DNA of 64,000 nt, taken from NCBI GenBank assembly GCA_027621405.1, contig JAQCBT010000001.1, positions 1 through 64,000 of the forward strand, in the 5' to 3' direction. Below, in pieces: positions 1 to 9,919 of this stretch. Under the pieces are notes generated by a model that was not told the origin of the DNA, did no database searches, and saw only the letters and a list, made by a program, of their open reading frames with translations. Position numbers and translations under genes: made by a program. Source of the stretch: Pseudomonadota bacterium (GTDB taxonomy: Bacteria > Pseudomonadota > Gammaproteobacteria > Pseudomonadales > Pseudohongiellaceae). The number at the start of each line of letters is the position of its first letter. Position 1 is the first letter of the stretch.

Positions 1-2
1 GC

Positions 3-55
3 GAGAAATAGGGACAGATTTATTTTTGGGAAAAATAAATCTGTCCCTATTTCTC
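3..55. repeat. REP-like palindrome, family A copy 1
   Basis: Two perfect 25-bp inverted arms (3-27 and 31-55) enclose a GGG loop; the core is GGGACAGATTTATTT. The same core recurs as palindromes near 11.8, 23.65, 24.1 and 29.7 kb. Palindromes of this kind are spread in many proteobacteria by REP-associated tyrosine transposases; no such transposase gene lies in this window, so that link is inferred. Confidence 0.85.
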
Positions 56-77
56 CGCCTGCGGACCCTGGTTCCCG

Positions 78-314
78 TCAAGCAGTCAATAACTTGTAGA
101 GTTCGTCTTTCAGGTGCACCCGGCGCATCTTCGCTTCTTCTTCCGTTTGCGTGGAAACCGGTGTGGTTTCTTTCTCCATGTTTTCGATTTCAGTGGTCAG
201 TTCATGATACTCATCGAAGAGTTTTCGAAAATGGTGATCGTTGACCTTCAGGTCATGGATGCGCTCGCGAAACTCGGGGAATTCGTGTATTAGGTCATGG
301 TGTTCAATGGTCAT
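78..314 (-). CDS. YdcH/DUF465 family small protein
   Basis: A 78-residue acidic, His-rich, helical protein. It opens with MTIEHHDLIHEFPEFRERI and continues through FRKLFDEYHELTTEIENME, the pattern of the DUF465/YdcH family of small cytoplasmic proteins of unknown function. The ATG at 314 is chosen because AGGAG lies about 7 nt upstream; an 11-residue upstream extension has no such site. The length is typical for the family. The gene is single and lies between the palindrome at 3-55 and a divergently transcribed sensor kinase. No function beyond the family assignment can be read from the sequence. Confidence 0.85.
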   Translation of the reverse strand: MTIEHHDLIHEFPEFRERIHDLKVNDHHFRKLFDEYHELTTEIENMEKETTPVSTQTEEEAKMRRVHLKDELYKLLTA

Positions 315-533
315 TGATGACTCCTGTATTTCCTGATTCTCCAACAAGAATAGTCATTTGTGGCCACAAGATAAATGATCTGGGTCATAAATAATGGGGT
401 ATTCAAAAGAAAGCTATTCTTCAGAACTCTCCCTGGCGCCGCGGTGGCAGCAAAACGAACGCGCTGACACACAGCTACCCGCTTAACTGCCACTAGGTAA
501 GAATTCCAGCCACCTGTCACTCAGAGCAACTGA

Positions 534-2453
534 ATGAAGCCGCCATTCTCGTTCAGAATTACTCCTGGCTATCTTGCGATAGCGATATTCGTGGGCCTGA
601 GTGTTTTGCTGCTGTCTTCTGTGATCAGCGCACAGGTTGCCTCGCTGGATGTGGCCTCAGTCCAGAACGCCACATCACTATCCTCATACGTGCGTTATGC
701 ACGGTTACCCCAAGGCCGAGAACTGGCTGCATCCCAGGTGCTGGCGGAAGACTTCCAGCCTCTTCCCGGAGGGGAGATCAGCTTCGGGTACACGACGGAT
801 CAATTCTGGTTCCTGCTGGATGCATACAACAGTTCAAACGAAGCTGTTGAGCTCGTGCTCGATACCAACGTCAAGTTTATGGAGCCACTCATTATCTATG
901 AGGTGCGCGCCGGGTCCGAATTGCTCGAGCTATTGAGAGGCGATGAATTTCAGCCATTCAGCAGCAGACCACTACCAACACCAAAGCTCACCCTGCCATT
1001 GACCTGGCAGCCGGAAGAGAGCAAGCAGCTTTTGTTATATGTCAGGTCCGGTAGCGGCGTTGATATGACTCTGCAGTTGGGAAGTGAACAATGGGTAATT
1101 GATAAGTATGCCGGAAACAGGCTCTTCTTCGCCTTGCTCACTGGCATTCTCGGCACGTTAATCCTGGTCAATTTGTTTCACTTCTATGCAGTACGTCGGC
1201 TGGCTCACCTGCTCTACGCCACGCAGGAGCTGGCTATTTTGCTCTTCATGTTGCACATGGACGGGCTGGCTTTTCAGTATCTCTGGCCGGAGAGTCCTGT
1301 CTGGAATGCCCATGCCACCATGGTATTTGGGCATTTGGTAAATCTTATGGCGCTGCTCTTTACCATTTCATTTCTTGAGCTGGATGTCAGGGCGCCCAGG
1401 CTTTATCGTGTATTGGCAGGTATTGCTGCGGTTGCTTTCGTCATGCTACTCGCCACACCAGTGGTGGAGCCGCAGTTCTCCGACCAGGTGGGGCTTGCTG
1501 TCTCTGGTCTCGGAGGCTTGTTGCTTTTTGGTACCGGTGTCTATATTGCGATGAAGGGTTATCGACCGGCTCGCTATTTTGTGGCCGGTTGGTTCTTCAT
1601 GTCATTAGGCTCATTCCTGTATGGGCTTGCCAATCTTGCGATATTCACCTCTTCCATCGCGCCAATCTTGTTCCTGCGGACAGGAGTGCTGGCCGAAGCA
1701 CTGTTGCTATCCTATGGTCTCTCCGATCAATTGAAAACCCTCAATGAGACCGCTCAAAAAACCCAACAGAAATTATTGGAAAGTACGCGGGAACGGCTGA
1801 CAGAGGCACAGGAGCGGATCAGGCTCGAACAGGCGCGTTACGAAGCCGAACAGGAGTTGCATCAGAGTAACCTCGACATTGCCCGCGCACGTCATGATAT
1901 TCGCCAGCCGATCTATTCCCTGAGACTGGCACTATTGGCAGCGAGTGGAGGCAAGAATTCATCGGCAGCAAATGAGGTGATCAATCGATCACTGGATCAC
2001 ATGGAAGAGTTGCTCCTCGAAAAGGATGAAATTGGGACCACAGGGAAGAGAGGCGACGCATTCCGCACCTACGGGGAGTTACTTCAACAACTGGAAGCGG
2101 AGTTTGCAGACGAAGCAAAGGACCGCGGCATGGAAATAAGAACGGTCAAGAGCAAACTGGACATTGCTGTGCCTCTGGTTCCATTGAAGCGAGTCGTGAG
2201 TAATCTGATGGCAAATGCCATTCGTCACTCCAGGGGTAAGCGGGTTCTTGTGGGCATACGAAGAAAGCCGAACACGCTGCAAATCCTGGTTGTGGACAAT
2301 GGAATCGGGCTTGGACATCAGGAGAGTGAGAACAAGGGTGATGGTCTGGGTATGGGCATCGTCAAGGCGCTCTGCGAAGATTACGGCTGGACGATAGATC
2401 CCACCAGCATCGAAAGTCGCGGCACCTGCTTCCGACTGGGATTACCCTTATGA
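534..2453 (+). CDS. 7TMR-DISM sensor histidine kinase
   Basis: A 639-residue membrane sensor kinase. An N-terminal hydrophobic segment (about 13-33) precedes a periplasmic region (about 45-185) of the 7TMR-DISM extracellular type. Seven hydrophobic segments follow (about 190-400), then a coiled coil (about 405-455). The likely phospho-accepting His is about residue 454 in ARHDIRQP. The ATPase domain shows an N box (NLMANAIRHS), a G1 box (VVDNGIGL) and a G2 box (GDGLGMG). It ends in a 4-base ATGA overlap with the response regulator, so the two are very likely a translationally coupled signalling pair. DISM sensors are thought to bind carbohydrates or other small ligands; the ligand here is unknown. 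The collagen-like gene downstream is a plausible but unproven target. Confidence 0.93.
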   Translation: MKPPFSFRITPGYLAIAIFVGLSVLLLSSVISAQVASLDVASVQNATSLSSYVRYARLPQGRELAASQVLAEDFQPLPGGEISFGYTTDQFWFLLDAYNSSNEAVELVLDTNVKFMEPLIIYEVRAGSELLELLRGDEFQPFSSRPLPTPKLTLPLTWQPEESKQLLLYVRSGSGVDMTLQLGSEQWVIDKYAGNRLFFALLTGILGTLILVNLFHFYAVRRLAHLLYATQELAILLFMLHMDGLAFQYLWPESPVWNAHATMVFGHLVNLMALLFTISFLELDVRAPRLYRVLAGIAAVAFVMLLATPVVEPQFSDQVGLAVSGLGGLLLFGTGVYIAMKGYRPARYFVAGWFFMSLGSFLYGLANLAIFTSSIAPILFLRTGVLAEALLLSYGLSDQLKTLNETAQKTQQKLLESTRERLTEAQERIRLEQARYEAEQELHQSNLDIARARHDIRQPIYSLRLALLAASGGKNSSAANEVINRSLDHMEELLLEKDEIGTTGKRGDAFRTYGELLQQLEAEFADEAKDRGMEIRTVKSKLDIAVPLVPLKRVVSNLMANAIRHSRGKRVLVGIRRKPNTLQILVVDNGIGLGHQESENKGDGLGMGIVKALCEDYGWTIDPTSIESRGTCFRLGLPL

Positions 2454-3064
2454 AGATTGCCATCGTTGATGATCACGAGATATTCAGGCTCGGACTCAAG
2501 GTCCTTTTGACCACACTGGAAGAAATAGATTCTGTTGTGGAGTTTGCTTCGGGGTTGGAATTGCTGGAGTCCCGTGCATCCCTGTTGCTCGATCTTGTTG
2601 TCATCGATTTTTCCATGCCGGATTGTACCGGGCTTGAAATCATTCAACGCCTGAGCGAAGCCGGAGACCCGGTGAAGGTTATTCTGCTCACCGCCAGTGC
2701 CAGCAGCGCGATATTAAAGGAAGCAAGATCGCTGGGAGTCAATGGGCTGGTTGCCAAACGGGGTTCTGGGGAGGAAGTCTTGCTTGCAGTCAGGGCGGTA
2801 GCAGAAGACCAGAATTTCATCAGTCCCGAATTTGAGTCACTGCTTGCGCAATGCACAGTACTGGATACCCTGACCAAGCGCGAGATGCAGGTATTGAAGG
2901 CGATTCTGGAGGGCAATTCCACTCGCGAGGTGTCTGCACTTCTGAATGTGTCATTCAAGACCGTGGATACACATCGCACCAGATTGATGCAAAAGTTGGG
3001 CGTGCACAACCTAACGGAGCTCATGGAAATGGCCCGGGAAAATGGCTTGCTCAAGGAGATCTAG
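2450..3064 (+). CDS. LuxR/NarL-family response regulator
   Basis: A 204-residue two-domain regulator. The receiver domain has the acidic pair D7/D8, the phospho-acceptor D53 (in VVIDFSMPD), T81 and K103. The C-terminal LuxR-type helix-turn-helix runs from about 140 (LTKREMQVLKAI) through VSFKTVDTHRTRLMQKLGV. The length is normal for the NarL group. Its start codon overlaps the stop of the sensor kinase, which marks it as the cognate output protein. The next gene, 120 bp downstream on the same strand, encodes the collagen-like protein. Targets cannot be identified from the sequence. Confidence 0.95.
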   Translation: MKIAIVDDHEIFRLGLKVLLTTLEEIDSVVEFASGLELLESRASLLLDLVVIDFSMPDCTGLEIIQRLSEAGDPVKVILLTASASSAILKEARSLGVNGLVAKRGSGEEVLLAVRAVAEDQNFISPEFESLLAQCTVLDTLTKREMQVLKAILEGNSTREVSALLNVSFKTVDTHRTRLMQKLGVHNLTELMEMARENGLLKEI

Positions 3065-3185
3065 CAAGCAAAGCCTCCGTGACCGACTCTGGCCTGCCAG
3101 CCCAGGTAAAAATCAGGTGAATACCTGACGCCCTGATTTCTCTCTCTGTTTAGTATCTATTGACGTTCTTTCGCCAATAACGCCA

Positions 3186-6032
3186 ATGGATACCCCCATG
3201 AATAATAGTCTTCTCTCTCGAGTTACCGGTTCTGCGCTGCTCACTCTTGGTTTGGCTTCTCCGATTCTTGCTGCAGACAGCGTGAATGCGCCATTTACAG
3301 ATACCGGCCCCAATGATGTGCTGATAAGTGACGTTCTGTGGTCAAGTTCTAACCCCAACGTGATTCAAATCTATGGCCAGAATCTCTGTGCCCAGAAGAA
3401 GAACGAAGGCATTCACGTCAGTATCGGTTTGCCCTCTGCGATCAATGAACTGACGGCGCTCTCCTGCACCGAAAATGTGGTGCCAGAGCTGGAGTTGAGT
3501 GAGATACAGGCGGAACTGCCACCAGGCTTACCCAGTGGCTCGTACCGGATCACCGTAAACAATGGCAAGAAAGAAGGCGGATTTGAGTTTTCACTTATAG
3601 ACCCCAGCGGACTCGCAGGTCCCGAGGGACCGCAGGGACCCGCGGGTCCGGAAGGTCCGGAAGGTCCAGAAGGACCAGCGGGACCTGAGGGTGTAGCCGG
3701 GCCAGCAGGTCCGCAGGGTGAAAAGGGACCCGCCGGGCCGCAAGGTCAAACAGGACCGCGCGGAGAGCAGGGCCCACAGGGAGAATCTGGCCCGGCAGGC
3801 CCTGCAGGTGAAGCTGGACCTGAAGGCCTGGCCGGTCCCCAGGGAGAACAGGGTCCGGCAGGACCGCAAGGTGAAACCGGGCCACAGGGTATTGCTGGTG
3901 TACAAGGCGAAACAGGACCGCAGGGCCCGCAAGGCGAAATCGGACCGCAGGGCCCGCAAGGCGAAACCGGACCACAGGGAATCCAGGGCGACACTGGTCC
4001 CCAGGGACCACAAGGTGAGCAAGGTATAGCTGGACCGGTTGGACCAGTGGGACCCCAGGGTGAACAAGGCCTGGCGGGTGCAACAGGTCCGCAGGGACCA
4101 GCGGGTCCACAAGGTGAACAGGGATTTGCAGGTCCGGTCGGTCCCCAAGGTCCGACTGGTCCCCAGGGAGATCAGGGTATAGCGGGCCCAATTGGACCGG
4201 TGGGTCCGCAGGGCGATACGGGTGCTCAGGGGCCAGAAGGACCACAGGGCCCACAAGGTGAGCAGGGTCCAGTCGGACCACAGGGTTTCCCGGGCATACC
4301 TGGCGCCACTGGCGAACCTGGTGCCCAGGGACCAGAAGGTCCACGCGGACTGGCCGGCGCCGATGGTGCACAAGGTCCGATGGGTCCCAAGGGAGATAAA
4401 GGAGACAAGGGAGACAAGGGAGATGACGGACCCGCAGGTCCGATCGGCCCACAGGGCCTTCCTGGTGAAGCTGGCACCACAGCTTGGGTCGACGGCGCTA
4501 CTGACACGGCCACGCCCCTCAATGTAGGCATCGGTGATTTCGCCAATGCGACTGTCAACGTGCCGCTACATATCAAACGTGACATACCTGGTCCCGGCCG
4601 CGAATGTCTGGCCAATCCTTTCGATTTGCTGAACATCCAGACAAATATTCTCAACCTGTGTTTCAACCGCCCGGTACTGCCCGAACATCACGTGATGGTC
4701 GTGGAGAACACGCGGCAAACCAATGGCTCCGACTTTTCAGATGAGAGTCAGTACAACACTGCAGGCATGGCGGTAATACTGCATAGCGAAGACCCAACTG
4801 GCTTCAATGTCGATCCGGCAAATGCCATCAATACGTCTGACAAGTTTGTATCCTTCTTTCGCCAGAGCGGTGAAGGCAACGCGAAGATGGTGGGACGTGT
4901 TCAGGGTGTGAGCCGCACCGATTTCGACGACGTCGCCGAATGGAGTATTGGTCTGGCGGCTGTTACCGCACAGAATCTTTCCGATATGTTTGAATTCAAC
5001 ATGGATTTTTACCCATTCAGCGAGTGGTTGGTTTTCAGTGACGGGGAGCTGCCCAAAGTAGTTATTGGCAATCCTGGCTGTGATGGTGATGGCAGTGGCT
5101 ATGTGGAACTGTGCATGGATGAAACGATTCTGGGCAATCGCATCGGCTTCGACTTCAATTTCTACTCCGGTAGCCTGCCTTCATTGAGCCAATCAAAAGG
5201 CCCCATCAGGGATATCAGCATGTCCGTTGATACCAGTGTTGCAGACGACCTGGTTGAAGACTTTTTATTCTATGCACCGAAAACCGTCAATTTGATCGTG
5301 AAGGCCAAGGAGAATCCTCTTGAGTTTGCCAAAGAGAGACTGAAACTCGCCGCGACCGGAGCCGGTGTTACCTACGAATCAGGTTCAGGTGACTACGCCG
5401 AATGGCTGGAAAGATTGGATCCTGAAGAACACATCATCTCCGGTGATGTAGTCGGAGTGTTCGGCGGCAAGATTTCGCGCAAGACCGATGGTGCCGACCA
5501 TGTCATGGTTGTTTCGATTCGCCCCATCGTGCTCGGCAATATGCCGCCCGAAGGTGAAGAGCGGAATTACGAGAAGGTAGCCTTCATGGGCCAAACCCCG
5601 GTTAAAGTGCTGGGCGATGTCAATGTGGGAGATTTCCTCATTCCTTCTGGCATGGACAACGGTCTCGCCATTGCGGTAAGTCGGGATCGAATTCGGGTCG
5701 ATCAACTCAAGCAAGTTATTGGCGTGGCCTGGGATGACAACAAGGAGATCTATGGTCTGGTAAACGCGGCCGTAGGTTTGACCACGGCTGATGTCTCGTC
5801 AGTCATGGAACGCCAGTACACCAGTCTTACCAAAGCCGAGGACCGCATTCAAAACCTGACAGCACAAAACCGGACCTTGGAAAATCAGGTTGCCGAACTG
5901 ACCAGCCAGATCGGTCAACTGCAGACAAGCCTTGCGAACGCAGATGCCCGCAGTCTGGAAACTCTGCGCCTCGTAGAAGCCATGGCGGCCCGACTGGAAA
6001 GTGCAGAATCCGGATTTGCCAGGTTACCTTAA
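3186..6032 (+). CDS. Exported collagen-like repeat protein
   Basis: A 948-residue protein. A signal peptide follows MNNSLLSRV, with cleavage likely after ILA. Residues about 35-140 look like an IPT/TIG-type beta domain. Residues 142-430 are an uninterrupted Gly-X-Y tract of about 96 triplets, rich in GPQ, GEQ and GPE and ending with three GDK triplets. A globular C-terminal part follows. It includes a region starting at [18 protein letters not shown] that resembles the peptidase G2 (autocleaving phage-fibre) fold, and a terminal coiled coil (about 868-945). A trimeric, collagen-type stalk on the cell surface is the likely form. Two starts are possible (3186 or the ATG at 3198). Long open frames on the opposite strand across the tract are an artefact of repetitive codons. 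Confidence 0.9.
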   Translation: MDTPMNNSLLSRVTGSALLTLGLASPILAADSVNAPFTDTGPNDVLISDVLWSSSNPNVIQIYGQNLCAQKKNEGIHVSIGLPSAINELTALSCTENVVPELELSEIQAELPPGLPSGSYRITVNNGKKEGGFEFSLIDPSGLAGPEGPQGPAGPEGPEGPEGPAGPEGVAGPAGPQGEKGPAGPQGQTGPRGEQGPQGESGPAGPAGEAGPEGLAGPQGEQGPAGPQGETGPQGIAGVQGETGPQGPQGEIGPQGPQGETGPQGIQGDTGPQGPQGEQGIAGPVGPVGPQGEQGLAGATGPQGPAGPQGEQGFAGPVGPQGPTGPQGDQGIAGPIGPVGPQGDTGAQGPEGPQGPQGEQGPVGPQGFPGIPGATGEPGAQGPEGPRGLAGADGAQGPMGPKGDKGDKGDKGDDGPAGPIGPQGLPGEAGTTAWVDGATDTATPLNVGIGDFANATVNVPLHIKRDIPGPGRECLANPFDLLNIQTNILNLCFNRPVLPEHHVMVVENTRQTNGSDFSDESQYNTAGMAVILHSEDPTGFNVDPANAINTSDKFVSFFRQSGEGNAKMVGRVQGVSRTDFDDVAEWSIGLAAVTAQNLSDMFEFNMDFYPFSEWLVFSDGELPKVVIGNPGCDGDGSGYVELCMDETILGNRIGFDFNFYSGSLPSLSQSKGPIRDISMSVDTSVADDLVEDFLFYAPKTVNLIVKAKENPLEFAKERLKLAATGAGVTYESGSGDYAEWLERLDPEEHIISGDVVGVFGGKISRKTDGADHVMVVSIRPIVLGNMPPEGEERNYEKVAFMGQTPVKVLGDVNVGDFLIPSGMDNGLAIAVSRDRIRVDQLKQVIGVAWDDNKEIYGLVNAAVGLTTADVSSVMERQYTSLTKAEDRIQNLTAQNRTLENQVAELTSQIGQLQTSLANADARSLETLRLVEAMAARLESAESGFARLP

Positions 6033-6502
6033 GCATGTAAGGGAAACAGGGATCACCAGGAATCCGGGTGCTCAAGTCCGGCAATCAATCAGGCCAACAG
6101 CATCGTCGGCGGCAGGTCATCAACCCGCCAAACTATGGCCTGCCAGGCTATCAACGATGGCCAGAGTGACACGGTAACTCTCGTAACGGGATATGGGGAT
6201 CGTTCCGCAGGGTTAATGGCGAGCCATAGCAATCACAGATATCCTGGATTGCTATTAGCTCACCCTGGGAGTACCGGATTTGCGCTGGTAAGGCTCGGCC
6301 AGGCACTGACTCAGGCAACGTATATCCAGGAGGTCCGCAAACCCGGCGTCTTTCCGAATCCGCGATTCTGGGGCATTCAGCTCCGTTTCCAGATTTATCT
6401 TCATGACCCATTTGCGCTATGATGGGCCCTTGACTCTCGAGTTACTCTAAGGTCTTTACTTAGCGCGGCTTGCGAGCCTTACCCCTGCATCGAGAACTGG
6501 CA
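6033..6502. other. Gene-free interval before the copper operon
   Basis: About 470 bp with no convincing gene. Two overlapping open frames on opposite strands (6135-6422 and 6151-6411) lack ribosome sites and recognisable sequence. An imperfect inverted repeat with core arms TAGCAATC (6227-6234) and GATTGCTA (6247-6254) could form a hairpin. A promoter for the copper genes probably lies in the last 100 bp, but no clear metalloregulator operator was identified. Confidence 0.4.
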
Positions 6503-6943
6503 ATGACGTCAACACCCAGGAAGGTTCTTACCCTTCTGCTCTGTTTGCTGCTGGCAGCACCGGCGAATGCCGGGCTGGTAGGCTGGATGGCTTTGTCCAT
6601 GACAGACCGCAGCGCTGCGGCTACCGAACACGATGCAGCAGAAGTGCACCATCCTGGTCATGGCAAGGCACATGTTCATGGTGAGGCTCATGATAGCCAG
6701 TCCATGCCTCACACTTCGCATTCACACAAGGATCACGGTATCTCCCTTGCAGTAGATCATGAGTCCCATGATGAGGCTGACTGCAATGAGCACTGTGTGT
6801 CCTGTGCCAATCACTGTTTGATTCTTGGTATCCTGTCAGACAGTGTCATGTCTTCCCGATTGCACAGCCCATTGCAGGGACTGGAATCTGGAAATCTTCG
6901 TAGCTATCCCGATCTACTCTATCGCCCGCCAATCTGCTCCTGA
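6503..6943 (+). CDS. His/Cys-rich exported copper-associated protein (DUF2946-like)
   Basis: About 146 residues from the ATG at 6503. A hydrophobic N-terminal segment ends in AAPANA, consistent with a signal peptide or membrane anchor. The middle is very rich in His, with repeated HxH and DHE patterns. A Cys cluster CNEHCVSCANHC follows, and the protein ends in LLYRPPICS, a C-terminal RPP pattern seen in DUF2946-type proteins of copper loci. The His and Cys content and the position directly before copA suggest periplasmic copper binding; this is inferred. An upstream in-frame ATG at 6470 is less likely because it would put charged residues before the signal sequence. Confidence 0.7.
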   Translation: MTSTPRKVLTLLLCLLLAAPANAGLVGWMALSMTDRSAAATEHDAAEVHHPGHGKAHVHGEAHDSQSMPHTSHSHKDHGISLAVDHESHDEADCNEHCVSCANHCLILGILSDSVMSSRLHSPLQGLESGNLRSYPDLLYRPPICS

Positions 6944-7054
6944 CGGATCAGCGAGCGCATCTTCCATAATGCCATTCCGCATTCTCGGCGACTGACCGCG
7001 TCTTGTCGTGTCGACCAATGCTACTGCTGATCCGGCAGGGAATCAGGGTCTAAA

Positions 7055-7077
7055 ACGATCCTGCAATTCAGGATCGT
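7055..7077. promoter_or_regulatory. Perfect inverted repeat in the copA leader
   Basis: ACGATCCTG and CAGGATCGT (9 bp each, 5-bp loop) lie 27 bp before the copA start, between the His/Cys-rich gene and copA. It could be an operator, a processing hairpin or an RNA-stabilising element. It has no T-tract, so it is not a typical terminator. Confidence 0.4.
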
Positions 7078-7103
7078 AAATCAGTAGTTATTTGGAGTAG
7101 ATC

Positions 7104-8867
7104 ATGCAGTTTAAGAAAATGCCGGGCCGGGACGACCGCGGTAGCGAAAAGGGAATTCAGCTTCCACGCCGCCGATTCGTACAGGGCCTGATTGGTAGCA
7201 GCCTGCTGCTTCCCGCTCACCGCCTGGCATTCGCCAGCGACCCCGCTTCGGCGGCACATGTGGCTCCGGAGCTCCGGGGCACGACTTTCAACCTGGTTAT
7301 TGAAGAGCGCATGGTAAACTTCACCGGCTCCCCCCAGATAGCCACTACTATCAATGGATCCATTCCAGCCCCGACCTTGCGCTGGAAGGAGGGCGATACA
7401 GTCACAATCAATGTGAGCAATCGTCTCTCGGAGCCAACCTCGCTCCATTGGCACGGCATCATCCTGCCTTACCAGATGGATGGTGTGCCCGGCATTAGCT
7501 TTCCGGGGATACCGCCGGGTGAAACCTTCCAGTACCGATTCAAGCTGCAACAGAGTGGTACTTACTGGTACCACTCCCATTCTGCCTTTCAGGAAATGAC
7601 CGGGATGTACGGTGCAATCATTGTCGAACCTGCACAAGGAGAGCGTATCCAGTCGGATCAAGACCATATCATCCTGCTCTCGGAATGGACGGATGAAAAT
7701 CCCAAGTACGTATTTCAGAAACTCAAGACGCTGGGCCACTTGTACAACTTCAATCAGCCAACCTTGCCGTTGTTGATTGACGACATACAGAACGGCAGTC
7801 TGCAATCGGCACGCAACCGTCGGAACATGTTCAACACCATGCGCATGAAGCCTACCGATCTTGCCGACCTGTCTGCCGATACACTGACCTACCTGATGAA
7901 CGGCAGAGCAGCAGGTACGAACCCAGGTCTCGGGTTTGAGAAGGGGCAGCGTGTGCGATTGCGTCTGATCAATGCTGCTGGCAATACTTTCTTCGATTTT
8001 AGAATACCCGGTCTGCCCATGACGGTAGTGCAGGTGGATGGTATCGATCTGGAACCCGTGACCGTAGATGAATTACGTTTCGGCCCGGGAGAAACCTACG
8101 ATGTCGTAGTAAGTCCCACCGATGACGCCCACACACTGTTTGCGGAAACCATGGATCGGACAGGATTTGCGCGGGGCACCCTGGCCGTCCGCCCCGGGAT
8201 CGAGGCACCGATTCCCGAGACCAGGCCGGCGCAGTGGTTGTCCATGACCGACATGATGGGTGATATGTCAGCTATGGATCATTCAGGCATGGGCATGACC
8301 CAGGATCATGACCATGGCGGTATGGCTATGTCGATGGATCAAAGAATCGTCGCACGGCATGCCAGCACTGAATTTGGACCAAGCACTGACATGCGCATCG
8401 ACTACCCTCGCACCAATCTCGATGATCCCGGTATTGGATTGCGCGACACATCAAGAAGAGTGTTGACCCTCGCCGACTTGCACACACTGGGCGGGGAGAT
8501 AGACAGACGTGAGCCACAACGGGAAATTGAATTGCACCTGACCGGAAATATGGAACGCTATAGCTGGTCTATCGATGGTCTGGAATACGGCAAGTCGACG
8601 CCAGTGCACTTCCGCTACGGCGAGAAACTTCGTGTGCATCTGCACAATGACACGATGATGACCCACCCAATGCATCTACATGGCATGTGGAGTGACCTGG
8701 AAGATGCAAGCGGAAACTTCCTGGCCCGCCGCCATATCATTCCCGTGCAACCTGCACAGCGTGTGAGCTTCTCGGTCACCGCCGATGCCCTGGGTCGTTG
8801 GGTCTGGCATTGCCATCTGCTTCTACACATGGACGCGGGCATGTTTCGCGAAGTGGTGGTGGCATGA
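7104..8867 (+). CDS. copA: Copper-resistance multicopper oxidase CopA
   Basis: A 587-residue periplasmic multicopper oxidase of the copper-resistance type. The N-terminus carries a twin-arginine signal (RRRFVQG followed by a hydrophobic stretch). Copper ligands are visible as HWHG, YWYHSHS, HPMHLHG and HCHLLLHMDAGM. A Met/His-rich insert around residues 380-415 (MGDMSAMDHSGMGM) is typical of CopA and binds additional copper. The start at 7104 has GGAG 8 nt upstream. It overlaps copB by 4 bases. It probably oxidises Cu(I) in the periplasm. No copRS regulator pair is adjacent. Confidence 0.95.
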   Translation: MQFKKMPGRDDRGSEKGIQLPRRRFVQGLIGSSLLLPAHRLAFASDPASAAHVAPELRGTTFNLVIEERMVNFTGSPQIATTINGSIPAPTLRWKEGDTVTINVSNRLSEPTSLHWHGIILPYQMDGVPGISFPGIPPGETFQYRFKLQQSGTYWYHSHSAFQEMTGMYGAIIVEPAQGERIQSDQDHIILLSEWTDENPKYVFQKLKTLGHLYNFNQPTLPLLIDDIQNGSLQSARNRRNMFNTMRMKPTDLADLSADTLTYLMNGRAAGTNPGLGFEKGQRVRLRLINAAGNTFFDFRIPGLPMTVVQVDGIDLEPVTVDELRFGPGETYDVVVSPTDDAHTLFAETMDRTGFARGTLAVRPGIEAPIPETRPAQWLSMTDMMGDMSAMDHSGMGMTQDHDHGGMAMSMDQRIVARHASTEFGPSTDMRIDYPRTNLDDPGIGLRDTSRRVLTLADLHTLGGEIDRREPQREIELHLTGNMERYSWSIDGLEYGKSTPVHFRYGEKLRVHLHNDTMMTHPMHLHGMWSDLEDASGNFLARRHIIPVQPAQRVSFSVTADALGRWVWHCHLLLHMDAGMFREVVVA

Positions 8868-9811
8868 GGAGCAGTTTATTGATTCCTGCCTGTTTGCTGC
8901 TCATGTGGGTGAGCCCCTTGTATGCCCAGGATTCAAGTCATACCCAGCACGCCGTGCCAGATCACAGTGATCACAGCAGCCAGCATGAGATGCCCACAGA
9001 CGGCAGTACAGAGAGCATGCCTGCTGCGCATGATCATCAGGCCATGCAGCAGATGCAGATGGAAACTTCGCAGCCAGTAACCGCGGAGACTGAACTGAGA
9101 GATCCCCATGGCTATTCCGGGGGCTATGTGCGCGGTTCAGGTCCCTACACCCTGGCGCCAGAAGACCAACTCAGTCTTGCAGACGAGATGGTGTTTACAG
9201 GGCTGTGGGTAGATCGATTCGAATACGTGGAGTCCCATGACATTGATGCGACTGAATTCGAAGGCCACGCCTGGATCGGTGACAGCTACAACCGGTTTCT
9301 GTTGCGCAGTGAAATCGAAATCATAGAGGACACCCTGGATGTTGCAGAAATAGACTTGCTGCATTCCAGGGCCATATCCCCGTTCTGGGATTTGCGCCTG
9401 GGTGTGCGGCGGGAAGTACGGGACGAGGGTCACAGGAATTGGGCCTCCATCGGCCTAGCGGGACTGGCGCCCTATTGGTTCGAGATCGACGCCAGTTTAT
9501 TTGTTGGCGAGGGCGGCAACACGCTTCTGGATATTGAAGCGGAGTACGACCTGCTGTTGACCCAGCGCCTCGTCATGCAACCAAGGCTCGATGTGCACAC
9601 CTACGGAAAAACTGACACTACCATGAGACAGGGAGAGGGGCTTTCCCTGGTCAAATGGGGTTTTCGACTGCGCTACGAATTTAATCGGCAGTTCGCTCCC
9701 TATTTTGGCATCGAACGAGTTCTCAAGTATGGAAAAACAGCCGATCTGTTGTTACCTGGCGAAGACAGAGCCGATACGCACTGGATAGCCGGACTGAAAT
9801 TCTGGTTCTAA
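8864..9811 (+). CDS. copB: Copper-resistance outer membrane protein CopB
   Basis: About 315 residues from the ATG at 8864, which overlaps the copA stop as ATGA. A signal peptide ends near PLYAQ. The following about 80 residues are rich in His and Met (HDHQAMQQMQME), as expected for CopB. The rest matches the CopB beta-barrel: DPHGYSGG, then alternating strands ending in WIAGLKFWF with a terminal aromatic residue typical of outer-membrane proteins. It likely binds copper at, or moves it across, the outer membrane in concert with CopA. An upstream in-frame start at 8798 lies inside copA and would bury the signal peptide. Confidence 0.93.
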   Translation: MRSSLLIPACLLLMWVSPLYAQDSSHTQHAVPDHSDHSSQHEMPTDGSTESMPAAHDHQAMQQMQMETSQPVTAETELRDPHGYSGGYVRGSGPYTLAPEDQLSLADEMVFTGLWVDRFEYVESHDIDATEFEGHAWIGDSYNRFLLRSEIEIIEDTLDVAEIDLLHSRAISPFWDLRLGVRREVRDEGHRNWASIGLAGLAPYWFEIDASLFVGEGGNTLLDIEAEYDLLLTQRLVMQPRLDVHTYGKTDTTMRQGEGLSLVKWGFRLRYEFNRQFAPYFGIERVLKYGKTADLLLPGEDRADTHWIAGLKFWF

Positions 9812-9919
9812 CCTGCAAACTTGCTTCAGGCCATCACAATGCCGCAATGGAGATATTCATTGCTTGATCTCAATAGTGATTGCAGTACACGGTCGCACCG
9901 TTTGGCTGATGATCAACAG

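Noticed and set aside
3591-4452. Long open frames on the minus strand (260 and 285 codons) and other frames across the collagen tract
   Set aside because: They are produced by the repetitive Gly-X-Y codons on the other strand and show only low-complexity translations.
6135-6422. Overlapping plus and minus frames of 95 and 86 codons in the gap before the copper operon
   Set aside because: No ribosome sites, no recognisable sequence, and they overlap each other.
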